Below are positions 12,123-22,609 of a stretch of 64,000 nucleotides of DNA, piece by piece. The DNA lies in assembly GCA_028753945.1 (NCBI GenBank), contig JAPNXP010000003.1:1116001-1180000 (forward strand), given 5' to 3'. The notes under the pieces were generated by a model. The model was not told where the DNA came from. It saw only the letters and a program-made list of their open reading frames with translations, and made no database searches. The translations under genes and the position numbers were made by a program. Position 1 is the stretch's first letter. The number at the start of each line of letters is the position of its first letter. The DNA is from Hexactinellida sp. DTS-2022. Taxonomy: Eukaryota; Porifera; Hexactinellida.

Positions 12123-13179
12123 CCTAAATGGAAAGAGGACGGCGGAGGGTGGCTAGCAGGCACAATAGGAGACACCAGCTGATTGCTCTTTTCCAATATC
12201 AAATTGATACTAAATATTAAAAAATAATATATCGTAATTTAGAATATGTCCTTGGTTTACAATTCAATGATATTCTGTCATAATTCGTTTCTGTGATACT
12301 GTGGTTCCCGATTTTGAGATCAGTATATATTCTTAGTAGAAAATACCAAGTTAGTTTCAAAGAATTAAATATATCAAGATATATGTTGGATAAAAATTTG
12401 CAATCGAAAATTTAGGTAAATCTGTCATATTATCTCACCTCAAAAAAACTCAGTTTCAATATTACAAAAAATATTACAAGCTATTCTAATGAATAGAAAT
12501 AGCGAAGTAGGTAAATGCCAGTAGCATACAAACCATAATATAGCTCCAAGTAGGAAGGAAATGTGGATAGCGTATTTCTACAAAAGGTAAACAATTAACA
12601 TATAGAATCAATTCTTTTGACCAGGCACGCATAGCACATAGTTCCAAATTGGATTGAAAATTATAAGCAGCACATTTAGTTCAATATGTACAAAGGGTTG
12701 TGAAAATTGCAAATATATATATATCTTTGAATTGTATAAATTTGTACAAATTTCGAACCATGGATTATCACAAAGCAGAATTGTGGACCAGGGATCACAA
12801 ACAAGGGATGAAAAACTGAATAATGGATAGTTTCGAATTTTCCTCATATTGGGAAAATTATAGATCAGAATTGCTTGGCTTATTCATACCTCATAGAAAG
12901 AAATAGCTGCCATATAATTATACAAAAAAATCTAAACATTCGTGAATTATTTTGGAGAAGTGAGATGATTTTCAGTTTTCATATTTTCTTCGGTATGATG
13001 GAACATAATTGACAGGTAGTATTCAAATTGGTAAAAATCTAAAGAGAATCTATAGGTGTATAAATAATACATAACTAAATACAGTCTGATTTATAAACAT
13101 AAAAGTTATAGCATGTTAAAAATCCCATAAATTGTTGGGCAATGTACAGTTAATTAAACATTCTATCATTTGAAATGTG
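12123..13179. other. Intergenic, AT-rich, no gene recognised
   Basis: About 1.05 kb with only short, domain-free frames. No inverted termini were found. Confidence 0.5.
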
Positions 13180-13183
13180 TTAA

Positions 13184-13893
13184 GGCTCGACCCGCAATCT
13201 CACTAATTGTTTTCCGATCCTATCCATAGTTATATCAGTTTAAGCCTACACTATACTGATAACAAATCCACCATCAGAATTGATTTCGAATAATATTCGC
13301 TTGAGTGATTGATTATAGTTCCATATTGCGTAATATTAAATTCCTATACCTGACTTAAAATATGTTGCGCAGTTGTAACAATTAAACCACAGAAGTTTAA
13401 GCGCTGATAGTGCTTAATTTATTCAATACATATACTTGTGTTAAACCGACACCTCTTTCTTAGTCAATTTCAATGCATTCTATAAAATTATTAGTCATCA
13501 AAGTGAAACTTAGACAATGATTCATGATTATTTGGTATTTTTTGGATTCAAAATCTTAAAACAATTCTTTAGATGTAATTGAAGTATTGTATTAGGTGTC
13601 GGTTATGTACTAGCATACTCTAAATAATCCTTTATACAGAAAACATCAAATACTCGTTAGGATTTTTTTCTAGAGTTCGCATGTTTTATCACATTTAATT
13701 TAAAATGAATTTTTTTAAATTTGACTTTTATATAGAGAAGAATGTTCTTCCGGTGTTGATATTTCCCAAAGTATTTGGAATTTCTGAATGATACTTTCAG
13801 TGAATACTCTAAACATATAGACCTACCTAAATATGGACTAAGAACATATTATATGTATACCATGAATATTGTTTTGAGATTGCGGGTCCAGCC
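13184..13893. mobile_element. TTAA-flanked miniature element
   Basis: Inverted termini GGCTCGACCCGCAATCTCA (13184) and TGAGATTGCGGGTCCAGCC (ending 13893), flanked by TTAA at 13180-13183 and 13894-13897. TTAA duplication is the mark of piggyBac-type insertion; a Tc1-type reading with TA flanks and termini one base longer is also possible. The interior is AT-rich and non-coding. Confidence 0.85.
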
Positions 13894-13901
13894 TTAAGTA
13901 C

Positions 13902-14447
13902 CATGCACAGCGCCAGAGGGGGGGCAGGGGGCAGAATTTTAAGTTAATCTCAAGTTATAGTCATATGTGATAACTTCGCCCAGGCTAATCCCTGGACTCA
14001 TGTCAAAATTCCCTGGAAATTACTCATTCCCCTAGACACATTTCTAGAGTCTCGGATTTCTAAAAATTTTAGCTCCCTCGCTACGCTCACTCGATTTTGA
14101 TTCAACACACATATTACTACCGAATATCTCGTATAGAAGCATGCCGCATTCCCAAAGTAGCAAAAGATTTATTACACTATTTGTGATAATTATTTTCTTT
14201 AAAAGAATAACTTTATTTGTAATACAATGCTTATTTATTAACGTGAATATAAGCAAATATAAGTTCAAAAAAATCCCTGAATTTTCGATGAAGTCCCTAT
14301 ATTCCAGGATAGTCTGTAAGAATGCCAAGTTCATCGTAGCTCCATTGTTTTCAGATAAATTCTGATAGATGGAAAAAGCTACCCCCCTGAAAATTGTCCG
14401 CCGCCCTCTGCCCCCCCCCCATTTCGAAAAAGCTGGCGCCGTGCATG
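13902..14447. mobile_element. hAT-type miniature element, TSD overlapping the TTAA of its neighbour
   Basis: Inverted termini CATGCACAGCGCCAG (13902) and CTGGCGCCGTGCATG (ending 14447), with an exact 8-bp duplication TTAAGTAC at 13894-13901 and 14448-14455. The target therefore includes the right TTAA of the preceding element, so this insertion came later. The inverted, G/C-rich subterminal parts include GAGGGGGGGCAGGG on the left. A copy of the CTCGCTACGCTCACTCG motif is at 14077. Confidence 0.92.
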
Positions 14448-14485
14448 TTAAGTACACAATATATTTTGAGTAGTTTTGGTTAGTA

Positions 14486-14935
14486 CAGGGTTCCGCAAAC
14501 TTTCATTTATATCAGGCCACATAATCTTAACAAAATTTTCCTTAGGCCGCATACTATATCGAGATTTTTTCGAAATTTATAACAATACTGTTATGTTGTT
14601 GTAATACTAGAACTATACTAATTTCTAAGCAAAAATCGCTTAAACAAACATTATCCAATATATTGAAATATGAACTTACTATTGGAGAACAGACAGGAAA
14701 ACGAGGATATCATTTGGAAAAGGTATATCAAATGCTACTAACAATACCTGCAACCTCAGTCGAAGCGGAACGAGCATTTTCTTGTTCGGCATATTTGTGC
14801 TACAAATTTAAGACAAGACTCAGTGATAGCACTTTGGATACGCTGGCATTCATAAGAATGAACAAACAAAAAAACGATGGACTAACTAATGTATAAAAAA
14901 GTCAAAAATAATTCATTTATTTTCATTTGTATCCC
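14486..14935 (+). mobile_element. hAT element fragment (left end plus transposase tail)
   Basis: It begins with CAGGGTTCCGCAAACTTT, the same terminal type as the elements at 4620 and 15088. After a short non-coding stretch it carries the end of a hAT transposase (14663-14893). The matching right terminus was not found, so the element is truncated or rearranged. Confidence 0.7.
14663..14893 (+). pseudogene. hAT transposase C-terminal dimerisation segment
   Basis: A translation of about 77 residues contains the hallmark of the hAT C-terminal dimerisation region (hATC): LTIPATSVEAERAFSCS, then KTRLSDSTLDTLAFIRMN. The RNase-H-like catalytic core and BED finger expected upstream are missing. This is a remnant of about one tenth of a normal 600-700 residue transposase. 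Confidence 0.9.
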
Positions 14936-15087
14936 CATCAGATATTTTCATTCAGGGGAGTAGGGCCCCAAGCCAAGGCGGGGGCTCCACAACTTCAGCT
15001 CCGACGAGTTTATTTTAATCCGACCAAACTAATGATTACAAAAAAACATAATCATCAATAATGGTTACATATCGAGTTTTACTAACC

Positions 15088-15146
15088 CAGGGTTCCGCAA
15101 ACTAAGTTTTTCAGGCCGCATGCGGCCTGAAACAACCTTATGTGTG
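15088..15146. mobile_element. hAT terminus with perfect GCATGC-centred palindrome
   Basis: CAGGGTTCCGCAAACT at 15088 is followed by a perfect 24-bp palindrome at 15109-15132 built on CAGGCCGCATGCGGCCTG. The same arrangement (terminus plus GGCCGCATGCGGCC palindrome) is seen at the right end of the element at 4620-5243. The other end of this copy was not located. Confidence 0.65.
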
Positions 15147-15149
15147 GCC

Positions 15150-16570
15150 TGATAGCCCAATGGAAAGTTGTATCATGTGTGACCTTTATCGATGTTTCCG
15201 TCCATTTTCCGCTTTGTAATTCGAAATGTTCAAATTTTACGATATTTTTACAGACACTGAGGAGGGGATCTTTCGAGGGGACTTGGGTTTTCATCGATCC
15301 GATCATTATTTCCAGAGTTATGACTGTTTTAGTAGAGCATTTTTAATATTAAAACGCGGTTTTATAACTCCAAAGGTGTTGCCCACGTTAAAATAACTAT
15401 TTATTGTATTTACAACGTTTCAATATTCAGACATATGATAGTCTGACAAAATTTTTGCACAACTCAACAAAATCTTTTAGATAAAAGTGGAAATTGCAAA
15501 AGTTATAGCCCTTCGGCGGTCGTCAGGGTACGGACTAATTTGTAACTCAGAGAGGAAAAGAGATAAATTCAAGTGTGACAAGTGAAAAATGATCAGAACA
15601 CATGGTTTCGCATATGTGAATAATACATTTTGTGAGCCTAGGACGCACCGTATTCGATATTGCCCTATATGGTAGTGTGAATGTGACCAATTTTGATGAC
15701 ACATGCAAATTTGTATCTCCTAAACGGGAGACTCTAGAGCTAAGCTCTTAATTACTATTCACATTGATATATCATTTCTAAATCATTGCAAAGTCAAAAA
15801 TCACTCAAAACCAAATGGTTACCTTGCTAATAATCTCGAATGCCTATATAAGGAGTGTCATGTGAACATCAAAAAAGATAATCCAAATTCAAAGCTAAAT
15901 GGAGCTTAGTTCTAATTTCAGACACTATTAGTGATTGAATTCCAGCAAGATGGCATATTTTAATTCCTTCCCGAATCAATATTCTTCGCTGTAGAAGTGT
16001 CGATAATCCTCTCTGCCACTTGAAAACCACCGTAACTAATTATAGCATGCCACCATTTTCAAAGCTTAGTTTTGGGAACTTTTTGAAGTTATATCGCTGA
16101 GATTTGGAACATAGCACAATAATATGTAAACTAAGACCTGTTTCAGTTCCGATTGTCAGATTTCGTACTTAATTAAATTGTAGACACCTTCTGGGAGCAA
16201 AAATGAGGCTCAAATGTTGAAAAACCGTCCGTTTTCTTAGAATCGAGCAATTCCGATGAAAAATTTGACTTTTTGATATCAGCACCTTCCCAGAAGACCT
16301 CAAGGAGATCTGAAAGAATGGATTAGACCGAATCACATTTTTGTAATCTTTATCAATTCTTCAAAACTAAGCTTTTAGCACTATATTATTCTCTATGGGA
16401 GCTAAAATATAGAATTTCAAAAAAAATCACTGCTTAAAAGCCTTATATTAGAGCAATAGTAGTCTTAAAATAGCTTACATATACACTCCATATAGAACTG
16501 AAAATATGGGCTTACTAGGAAAAACGAGTAGTGTGTTGTATATACTCACTCCATGCAAATGGACGGAACC
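15150..16570. repeat. Dispersed repeat family R2, copy 1
   Basis: Colinear with 32790-34155 at moderate identity over about 1.4 kb: shared blocks include GTTTTCATCGAT, AGAGAGGAAAAGAGATAAATTC, GATATTGCCCTATATGGTAG (one base differs in copy 2) and TTCCTTCCCG. There is no open frame common to both. It contains one GAGCTAAGCTC (15737) and a degenerate CCATATATGG-type module near 15840. The left boundary is cut by the hAT terminus at 15088. Confidence 0.8.
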
Positions 16571-16621
16571 AGCGTTAACTTGTGTATCCTCTGGCTTTCT
16601 CATAGATGTGTCTATCGCTAA

Positions 16622-16875
16622 TTATAATCTCTTTGCGAGGGAGATATCATCTAGGTCAGATATAGTTTGAGACGTATGAGGTGAGTTGGGTACCATTGAT
16701 ACTTTTTCACTCACAAGTTCTCCATCTTCAATTCCTTTTCTTCTCGTTCTTGATAATAAATCAGCACAAAATGTGTTTACTACAGCCTTTTTTGCAAGTC
16801 GCGCCGAAGGGTTATGTAGGTATTGAAGTATCACTGAAACTTCAGTGTATCTCTCTTGAACCATCCGCTGGCTTA
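16622..16875 (-). pseudogene. hAT-type transposase fragment, 3' part of the split gene
   Basis: Minus-strand frame containing MVQERYTEVSVILQYLHNPS, a segment typical of BED-type hAT transposases upstream of the dimerisation domain. The frame continues for about 80 residues and then stops near 16622. Its upstream neighbour is the fragment at 18267-18508. If the TA-flanked insertion between them (16876-18266) is removed and one TA kept, the reading frame passes through without a break, which supports one original gene. Confidence 0.72.
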
Positions 16876-18266
16876 ACGGTATTCCTTATAGGAAACTGTA
16901 AATTCACTATACTAGAACATGTCTATGGATGCTCTGAATACTTTTAAGTATCCTCAGAACTTGCTCAGCCTAAATATGACTAAGATTCAAGACATTTCAA
17001 TGCATATTGAATTGTTTTGTCTTGATATAGATTCTTTTAGATTACGACTATGAGCTCCAATTCAATATAACATAGACACGTCAAAGTTTCCTGAACAATT
17101 AGAGCTGTTCTAGAATGTTCTCTAGTCGATTTCAACTCTATAAAAGCCTAATCTTTCGAGGCGACGATTGCGATTTTTTATTTTCGACTTCGATGACCCC
17201 GAAATATTGAGGTGTGCGACTTGAGTCAGGTTATTTGAATATTTAATATCATTTACCAATTGATTGGCTATTACTAATTGTAATTTGATGTATTTGGCTA
17301 ATCGCAAAGGTCCAGGCTTGATGGTTTGGGGTATATGAAGTGGTAAAAAAAAATCAGTACGCTATCTTTGTAATCTTCCTCAGGATTCTTAGTAGTTGCA
17401 CCCCTCCACCGGCATTTCCATCATATTGTGAAAACGACCAAATGGGACCCCGAAACGTTTCAATATACGAACTAGTATCGATAACTATACCTTCTAACAT
17501 GAAATGGATTATTGATGTACTAGGCAGTTAGAGCTAAGCTCTAGCTTATATTTTAATTTCAAGGATTATGGTCAGATCACGGAAATGACACCTCCATATA
17601 TGGGCATGTGAAATTATAGTGAGGTAACCATTAGGAAAATAGTCTCATTTGTACTTCCGATGAATATATAATGGGTTATTGATGTGAATAGAAGATTAGA
17701 GCTAAGCTCTAATGTTTAAACTTTAGGAAATAAGAAATTTGCTGTGTCATCAAAATTTGGCACATTACATGCCCATATAGGGATCATTTTGAAAACGGAG
17801 GGTGTTAGGGTCCCAAAATGTATTATGAACGTATAGGAATTCGGGTATTGCGAGCATTTTGAGACGTATTTGTTGATTCTAGCTGCTCGGGTGTCTGAGA
17901 AAAAAAATGGACAAGAAAACGTTACCTCGAATGAGATTATAGACCATAAGTGTTTAGATTTTCACTTTTTTCGAATTATTTTTGATCAATTGTTGTTTAT
18001 TTTCGTCATTGATTGCTAGGATAGAGTAATGATACCACCAATCTTACCATTGTTGAGGAATACAGTACTGATAATGGTTCAAAGCTGAGAAACCAGTGAT
18101 CCGCTTTACAAAATAGCTCATATCTCTGAAAAACGCGTGGACGTGGCTCAAAACCATATACAAACGTTAGTTATGGTCCTTCGGTAGTGTTTGGTACAAA
18201 AAAAAGAAGTAGGTTATGTTGTCTTTTGGAGCGAAATTTCCGATTTTTCCCTATAAGGAACACCCT
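16876..18266. mobile_element. TA-flanked (Tc1/mariner-type) non-autonomous element inside the split gene
   Basis: Inverted termini ACGGTATTCCTTATAGG (16876) and CCTATAAGGAACACCCT (ending 18266), with TA at 16874-16875 and 18267-18268. The interior has two CArG-like modules: GAGCTAAGCTC at 17531 and 17699, and CCATATATGG at 17594. No transposase is encoded. The host reading frame resumes exactly across the single restored TA. Confidence 0.8.
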
Positions 18267-18508
18267 TAGTGCCTCCAGGATTTGTGCATGATAATGTGTG
18301 TTAGATATCTGAATATCTTCCAGTAGAAATTTTACAGTAGCTTCAGCTGTAATTAAATTTGTATCTCTTCTATATGGAGCTTCTAAAGCAATCTTAATTG
18401 AATTCAAAGCATCAACTATAGAAGAGATAACCGCATTTTCTTGGTCGCTAGGATATATATCTTCAACAAGATCTAAAATTGCTTTTTGAATTGATAATTT
18501 AATCTTAA
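18267..18508 (-). pseudogene. hAT-type transposase fragment, middle part of the split gene
   Basis: Uninterrupted minus-strand translation with IKIALEAPYRRDTNLITAEA and TVKFLLEDIQIS, resembling the hAT transposase region before the LQYLHNP segment. There is no internal start; it is an interior coding block. Its left edge is the TA element, its right edge the TTAA element at 18509-20339. Both junctions keep frame when one copy of the target duplication is removed. Confidence 0.72.
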
Positions 18509-20339
18509 GGTCCAGGTATACTCTAGAGCACTTCTACCAAAAGTATTTACCCAATTTAACTCAATTTTTTACAGCGTATATACTTCTTCTTCAGGATGCC
18601 AAAAATACAATAATATTGGCATATATACTAAGAGAGGAAAAATATTTTTTTAATTTACCACTATTGGGTAGAAGATCAATCAGCAAAGATGAACAAGACC
18701 AATAATATTATTGATTGAATGTGTTTAGCTGGATGTAATAAATCTAATGAGTGCAGGAATTGTGAATATCTGGATTTTTCTGGATTTCAAATACTTTTAT
18801 GTGATGTCGACTTTCAAATGAAGATTTTCCTGATCCAAAATCCAAAAAGCACATGAACTATCCATAATAGAATAAATCGCTGCACTCATTAGTTGTATCT
18901 TCACGAGATCTATCCGAAACCGTTGAGCTTTTGATTCCACGACCAAAATTGACAAAATGACCTATTACACAAAACTGAAAATGTTAGTTTTGAGATATAG
19001 GCTTTTGAAATATGAATATAAAATTTTAGGTAAAGTATAGAGGAGGTAAACTAGTAAATTCACTTTGTTCATTCAAATTCTAACTCACTATGTGTATTGA
19101 AGTGAATTAGCCGCCGCCACAACCACTTGCACCTCCAAAGCCACTTCCGTTCTCCCTCCCAGTTTGGTATTTATCTCTTCACCCAACACCAAGTTGACGT
19201 GACCCCACAATTGTTAGGAGCACTATTGGGATCCCAATCTAATTCTCCACCCAATAACCACGGCCCTGCGCATTCAATAGTGTTCATTTCAATTTAAATT
19301 TGAAATTATTCCTCAATAATCCCTATATTGAACACAAAATTCTAAATTACACCTGTGTCGACAGTATTTTCGTAGTAATTGCAATTATTTCCATAAAATT
19401 TCCAAATATAACTACCAAAAGTCTAAAATTACACCTGTGCAGACAGTAATTCCCTTTGTATTTTGATTATTCTTATATGAATCCCTATATTTACCTACCA
19501 AACCAAAATTACACCTGTTCCGACATTAAAATCCTTTATATTTGCAATTATTCCAATATAAACCTATATTGAACTACCAAAAATCAAAATTTACACCTGT
19601 GCCGACATCAATTTCCCTTATATTTGCAATTATTTCAATATAAATACTATATTGAACTACCTAAAATCAAAAATTAAACCTGTACCAAAAGCAATTATAT
19701 TTGTATTTGCAATTATTCCTATATAAATCCTATATTGAACTACCTAAAATCAAAAATTACACCTGTAACAAAAGCAATTATATTTGTATTTGCAATTATT
19801 CCTATATAAATCCTATATTGAACACCTAAAATCAAAAATTACACCTGTTCCAAAAGCAATTTTATTTGTATTTGCAATTATTCTAATATAAATCCTATAT
19901 TGAACTAACCAAAATCAAAAATTACACCTGTGCCGACATCAATTTCCTAAATATTTGCAATTATTCCAATATAAATCCTATATTGAACTACCTAAAATCA
20001 AAAATTACACCTGTACCAAAAGCAATTTTATTTGTATTTGCAATTATTCTAAAATAAATCCTATATTGAACTAACTAAATCAAAAATTACACCTGTGCCA
20101 ACAGCAATTTCCCTTTAATATTTTATTAATTTTTTATTTTTTTATTTTTTTATTTTTTTATTTATCAGAGACGAGGTCACGAAAATGTGTCAAACTTGAA
20201 AGATATATGAGAGTTTTTCTTAGAAATTTCTTGGGAGTACACATGGATATCAATACAATCCAAAAATACAATAAAAACGAAAAAGACCTTTTTTGGGTTT
20301 TTTTCGAAATTTTCCATTTTTCTAGAGTATACCTGGACC
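18509..20339. mobile_element. TTAA-flanked element with internal 83-bp array
   Basis: Inverted termini GGTCCAGGTATACTCTAGAG (18509; on the right the repeat runs CTAGAGTATACCTGGACC, ending 20339), flanked by TTAA at 18505-18508 and 20340-20343. It therefore looks like a piggyBac-type non-autonomous insertion of about 1.83 kb. It carries no transposase. About 800 bp of its interior is a tandem array (19310-20110), followed by an AT-rich TTTTTTA run at 20118-20162. Confidence 0.85.
19310..20110. repeat. 83-84 bp tandem array, about ten copies
   Basis: The marker AAATTACACCTGT (with small variants) recurs roughly every 83 bp from about 19346 to 20087. Units also share TTTGCAATTATTC and CCTATATTGAAC. 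Copies diverge mainly at the word after ACACCTGT (GCCGACA versus ACCAAAAG), giving two unit types that are partly interleaved. Confidence 0.9.
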
Positions 20340-21207
20340 TTAATTGTCCTCCCGATCTTTCCATCCCAATTCACTACTAAGGGAACATCAGGTTTGAAAT
20401 CCTCTTTTATACCCTTTGCAATTTCGATCCTGAATTTTTTTCTGGAACGGCGAATCGATGATCGATTGCAAATTATGTCCCAAAATTCTTGACCCAGACT
20501 CTTTGCGGTTGCTGCAATAATAAATGTTTCATTACGATCACTAACCATCTTCCAATCCAGGGTTGAAGCCAACCCAAGGTCCATAGTATTTCTGGGTCTC
20601 GTATTTACCACATGTAGTTGTGAATTAAAATCATCTTGTCATTATCTTCATTACTACTATTAGAGTCTTCCAAAATACAAGTCTGAACTTCATGCCTTCT
20701 ATTTATTTCATTTTCTCTCAGCACTACAAGTCTTGCTTTTATCTCTGCTAAACTCTCTTCCATCCTTGTCAGAGAAATATCGACTGGGCCCATACATCCA
20801 CGGCGCCTTTCTCTCTGTGCGAGGAGAAATTGCTTATCTTCTGCATACTTAATGAGAATTAATGCATCCTGATGTGCAATGTCAAAGAGATCATCAAGTA
20901 CATTTTGGAAAATATTTTCTCTTTCCACCAAACCGTCAGATCTTTTTTGTTTATTTTGTTTATTCTTTTTGAGTTTTTGCCACTGCAAGAACACCTTTTC
21001 GATAGCTTCCACAATATACTTCTTTTGCCGGTAAGGGATTCTTGCCCGTTCCCAAAATAATATTAGTTCTTCTCTAAAATTGTTGAGCTTTGAAGTATGG
21101 TCTTCACAGTGGCACGAAATGGCAATTTGGTGGAAATACCAATTAATATGGGAGATAGGACTAAGAAATTTATTATTGTTATATAGGTTATCGACCCAAG
21201 GAAACAC
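20340..21207 (-). pseudogene. 5' part of a split gene: conserved N-terminal region of a transposon-associated protein
   Basis: Two overlapping minus-strand frames, 21207-20605 and 20611-20340, join by a single one-base shift near 20640. Recognisable segments are FWERARIPYRQKKYIVEAIE, a lysine-rich linker, DDLFDIAHQDALILIK, LLAQRERRRGCMGPVD and later VPLVVNWDGKI. From memory these resemble a family of uncharacterised, TE-associated proteins common in insect genomes; I cannot verify that here. The first part is rich in charged helices. The frame runs into the TTAA element; across it, the frame continues into the hAT-like block at 18267-18508. Whether that makes one native protein or a fusion of two families is open. 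Confidence 0.6.
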
Positions 21208-22013
21208 TTTTGTGTGATCAGATATTATGTAGGACTTCAGGGTGACAAATTATGACGTCATTGGAATTCTCATAAATTTATTAATATATACAAAAATGAA
21301 ATATTTTGAAAAATTCAAGTTATTCTTCTAGGATAAGGGAATTAACCATAATATCTTGCTTACTAATTTCTTCTTTGTTAATCTTAAGGGGTAATTTCTT
21401 ATTTTCTCTATATAGTAAGAGCCCTGGATCACTCTGACTAATGATACGATTAACCGATATTTTGCTTTATCTTTCTTCGTATTAACCTGATTCTACAGTA
21501 CTTACTGACCCAGTTCAAATCCCTCTTGTAGAACAGAGGATAATAATTTATCCATGTCGGCTTATCCTTTAGCTATTATAATGGTTAATTAAAACTTAAA
21601 AGAAATGATTACAATGATTTATTCAATTGAAGTAGACAATAATAAAATAATAATAATATAATGATTACAAAATAGATAAAAAATAACGAAGATTTGATTA
21701 ATTGAGTCGTAGAATTAAGTTTTTGATTTGATTTGTAGAGATAATTGTAGAATTGTAGAATTAAGTTTTTGATTTGATTTGTAGAATTAATTGTAGATTT
21801 GTAGAATTAAGTTTTGATTTGGTTATTGTAGAATTAAGTTTTGATTTGATTATTGTAGAATTATTAAGGTTAAATTACCCCACGTGAATGAAAGTTCTTG
21901 TATTAATCTGTAATTGTGAGAAATAAATACCTGTACGATACAAATCAATAAACCAAAAAGAAAATGTCCCTATCTATTATACTTTGTATTTTTTGTCGGT
22001 TTCAAAATTTGGC
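21208..22013. other. Intergenic with a degenerate tandem repeat
   Basis: Nothing coding. Positions 21710-21865 hold four to five degenerate copies of GTAGAATTAAGTTTTTGATT with spacings of about 40-55 bp. Confidence 0.6.
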
Positions 22014-22015
22014 TA

Positions 22016-22401
22016 ATACAAATCTCCCATAGGGCGATTTCCAAAAGTGGTGGTAGATATTATGCGGTAATTTGGCAATGCGGCCATCAATGTTTGTTAT
22101 CAGAATCAATATTTAAAGATTATAAGCGTAAGGAGTTGGTAGACGGTTTACATTTTTGAATTATCAAGCATTTAATCAAATTTCGCATAAAAAGCTGACC
22201 TTTTTATTCATTTTTTGGTTTCAAAAGGTCTCAATATTTTTTATTTAGATCTTATCAAAATTCTAAACCGCCCACCAACCGCCCATAACGATGATCTTCT
22301 GATAGATCACACAGTACAGGTCTTTAGCAAATAATGATCTTGCAAAAACCACACACTTATCAGGTGGAGTCTGAAAAAATCCCCCTATGGGACTTTTGTA
22401 T
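22016..22401. mobile_element. TA-flanked miniature element
   Basis: Inverted termini ATACAAATCTCCCATAGGG (22016) and CCCTATGGGACTTTTGTAT (ending 22401), TA on both sides, 386 bp, non-coding. Most like a Tc1/mariner-type miniature element. Confidence 0.8.
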
Positions 22402-22609
22402 TAGCATAATACTGCAAGCCAAATAATTTCGAATTTATAGAAGATAATTAGATTTCGTTTTCAGTTTCGATATAGCTATAATGTCTTCCATCATATATGT
22501 GAAATTCAAACTCCCACCTTCAAAACTAAATTCATGTGTTTTTTTGGGTGAATCTGCCGTAATTTAACCTTAAGAGATAGTAACTTAGAAATAATGCTGG
22601 TGGAGAGAG

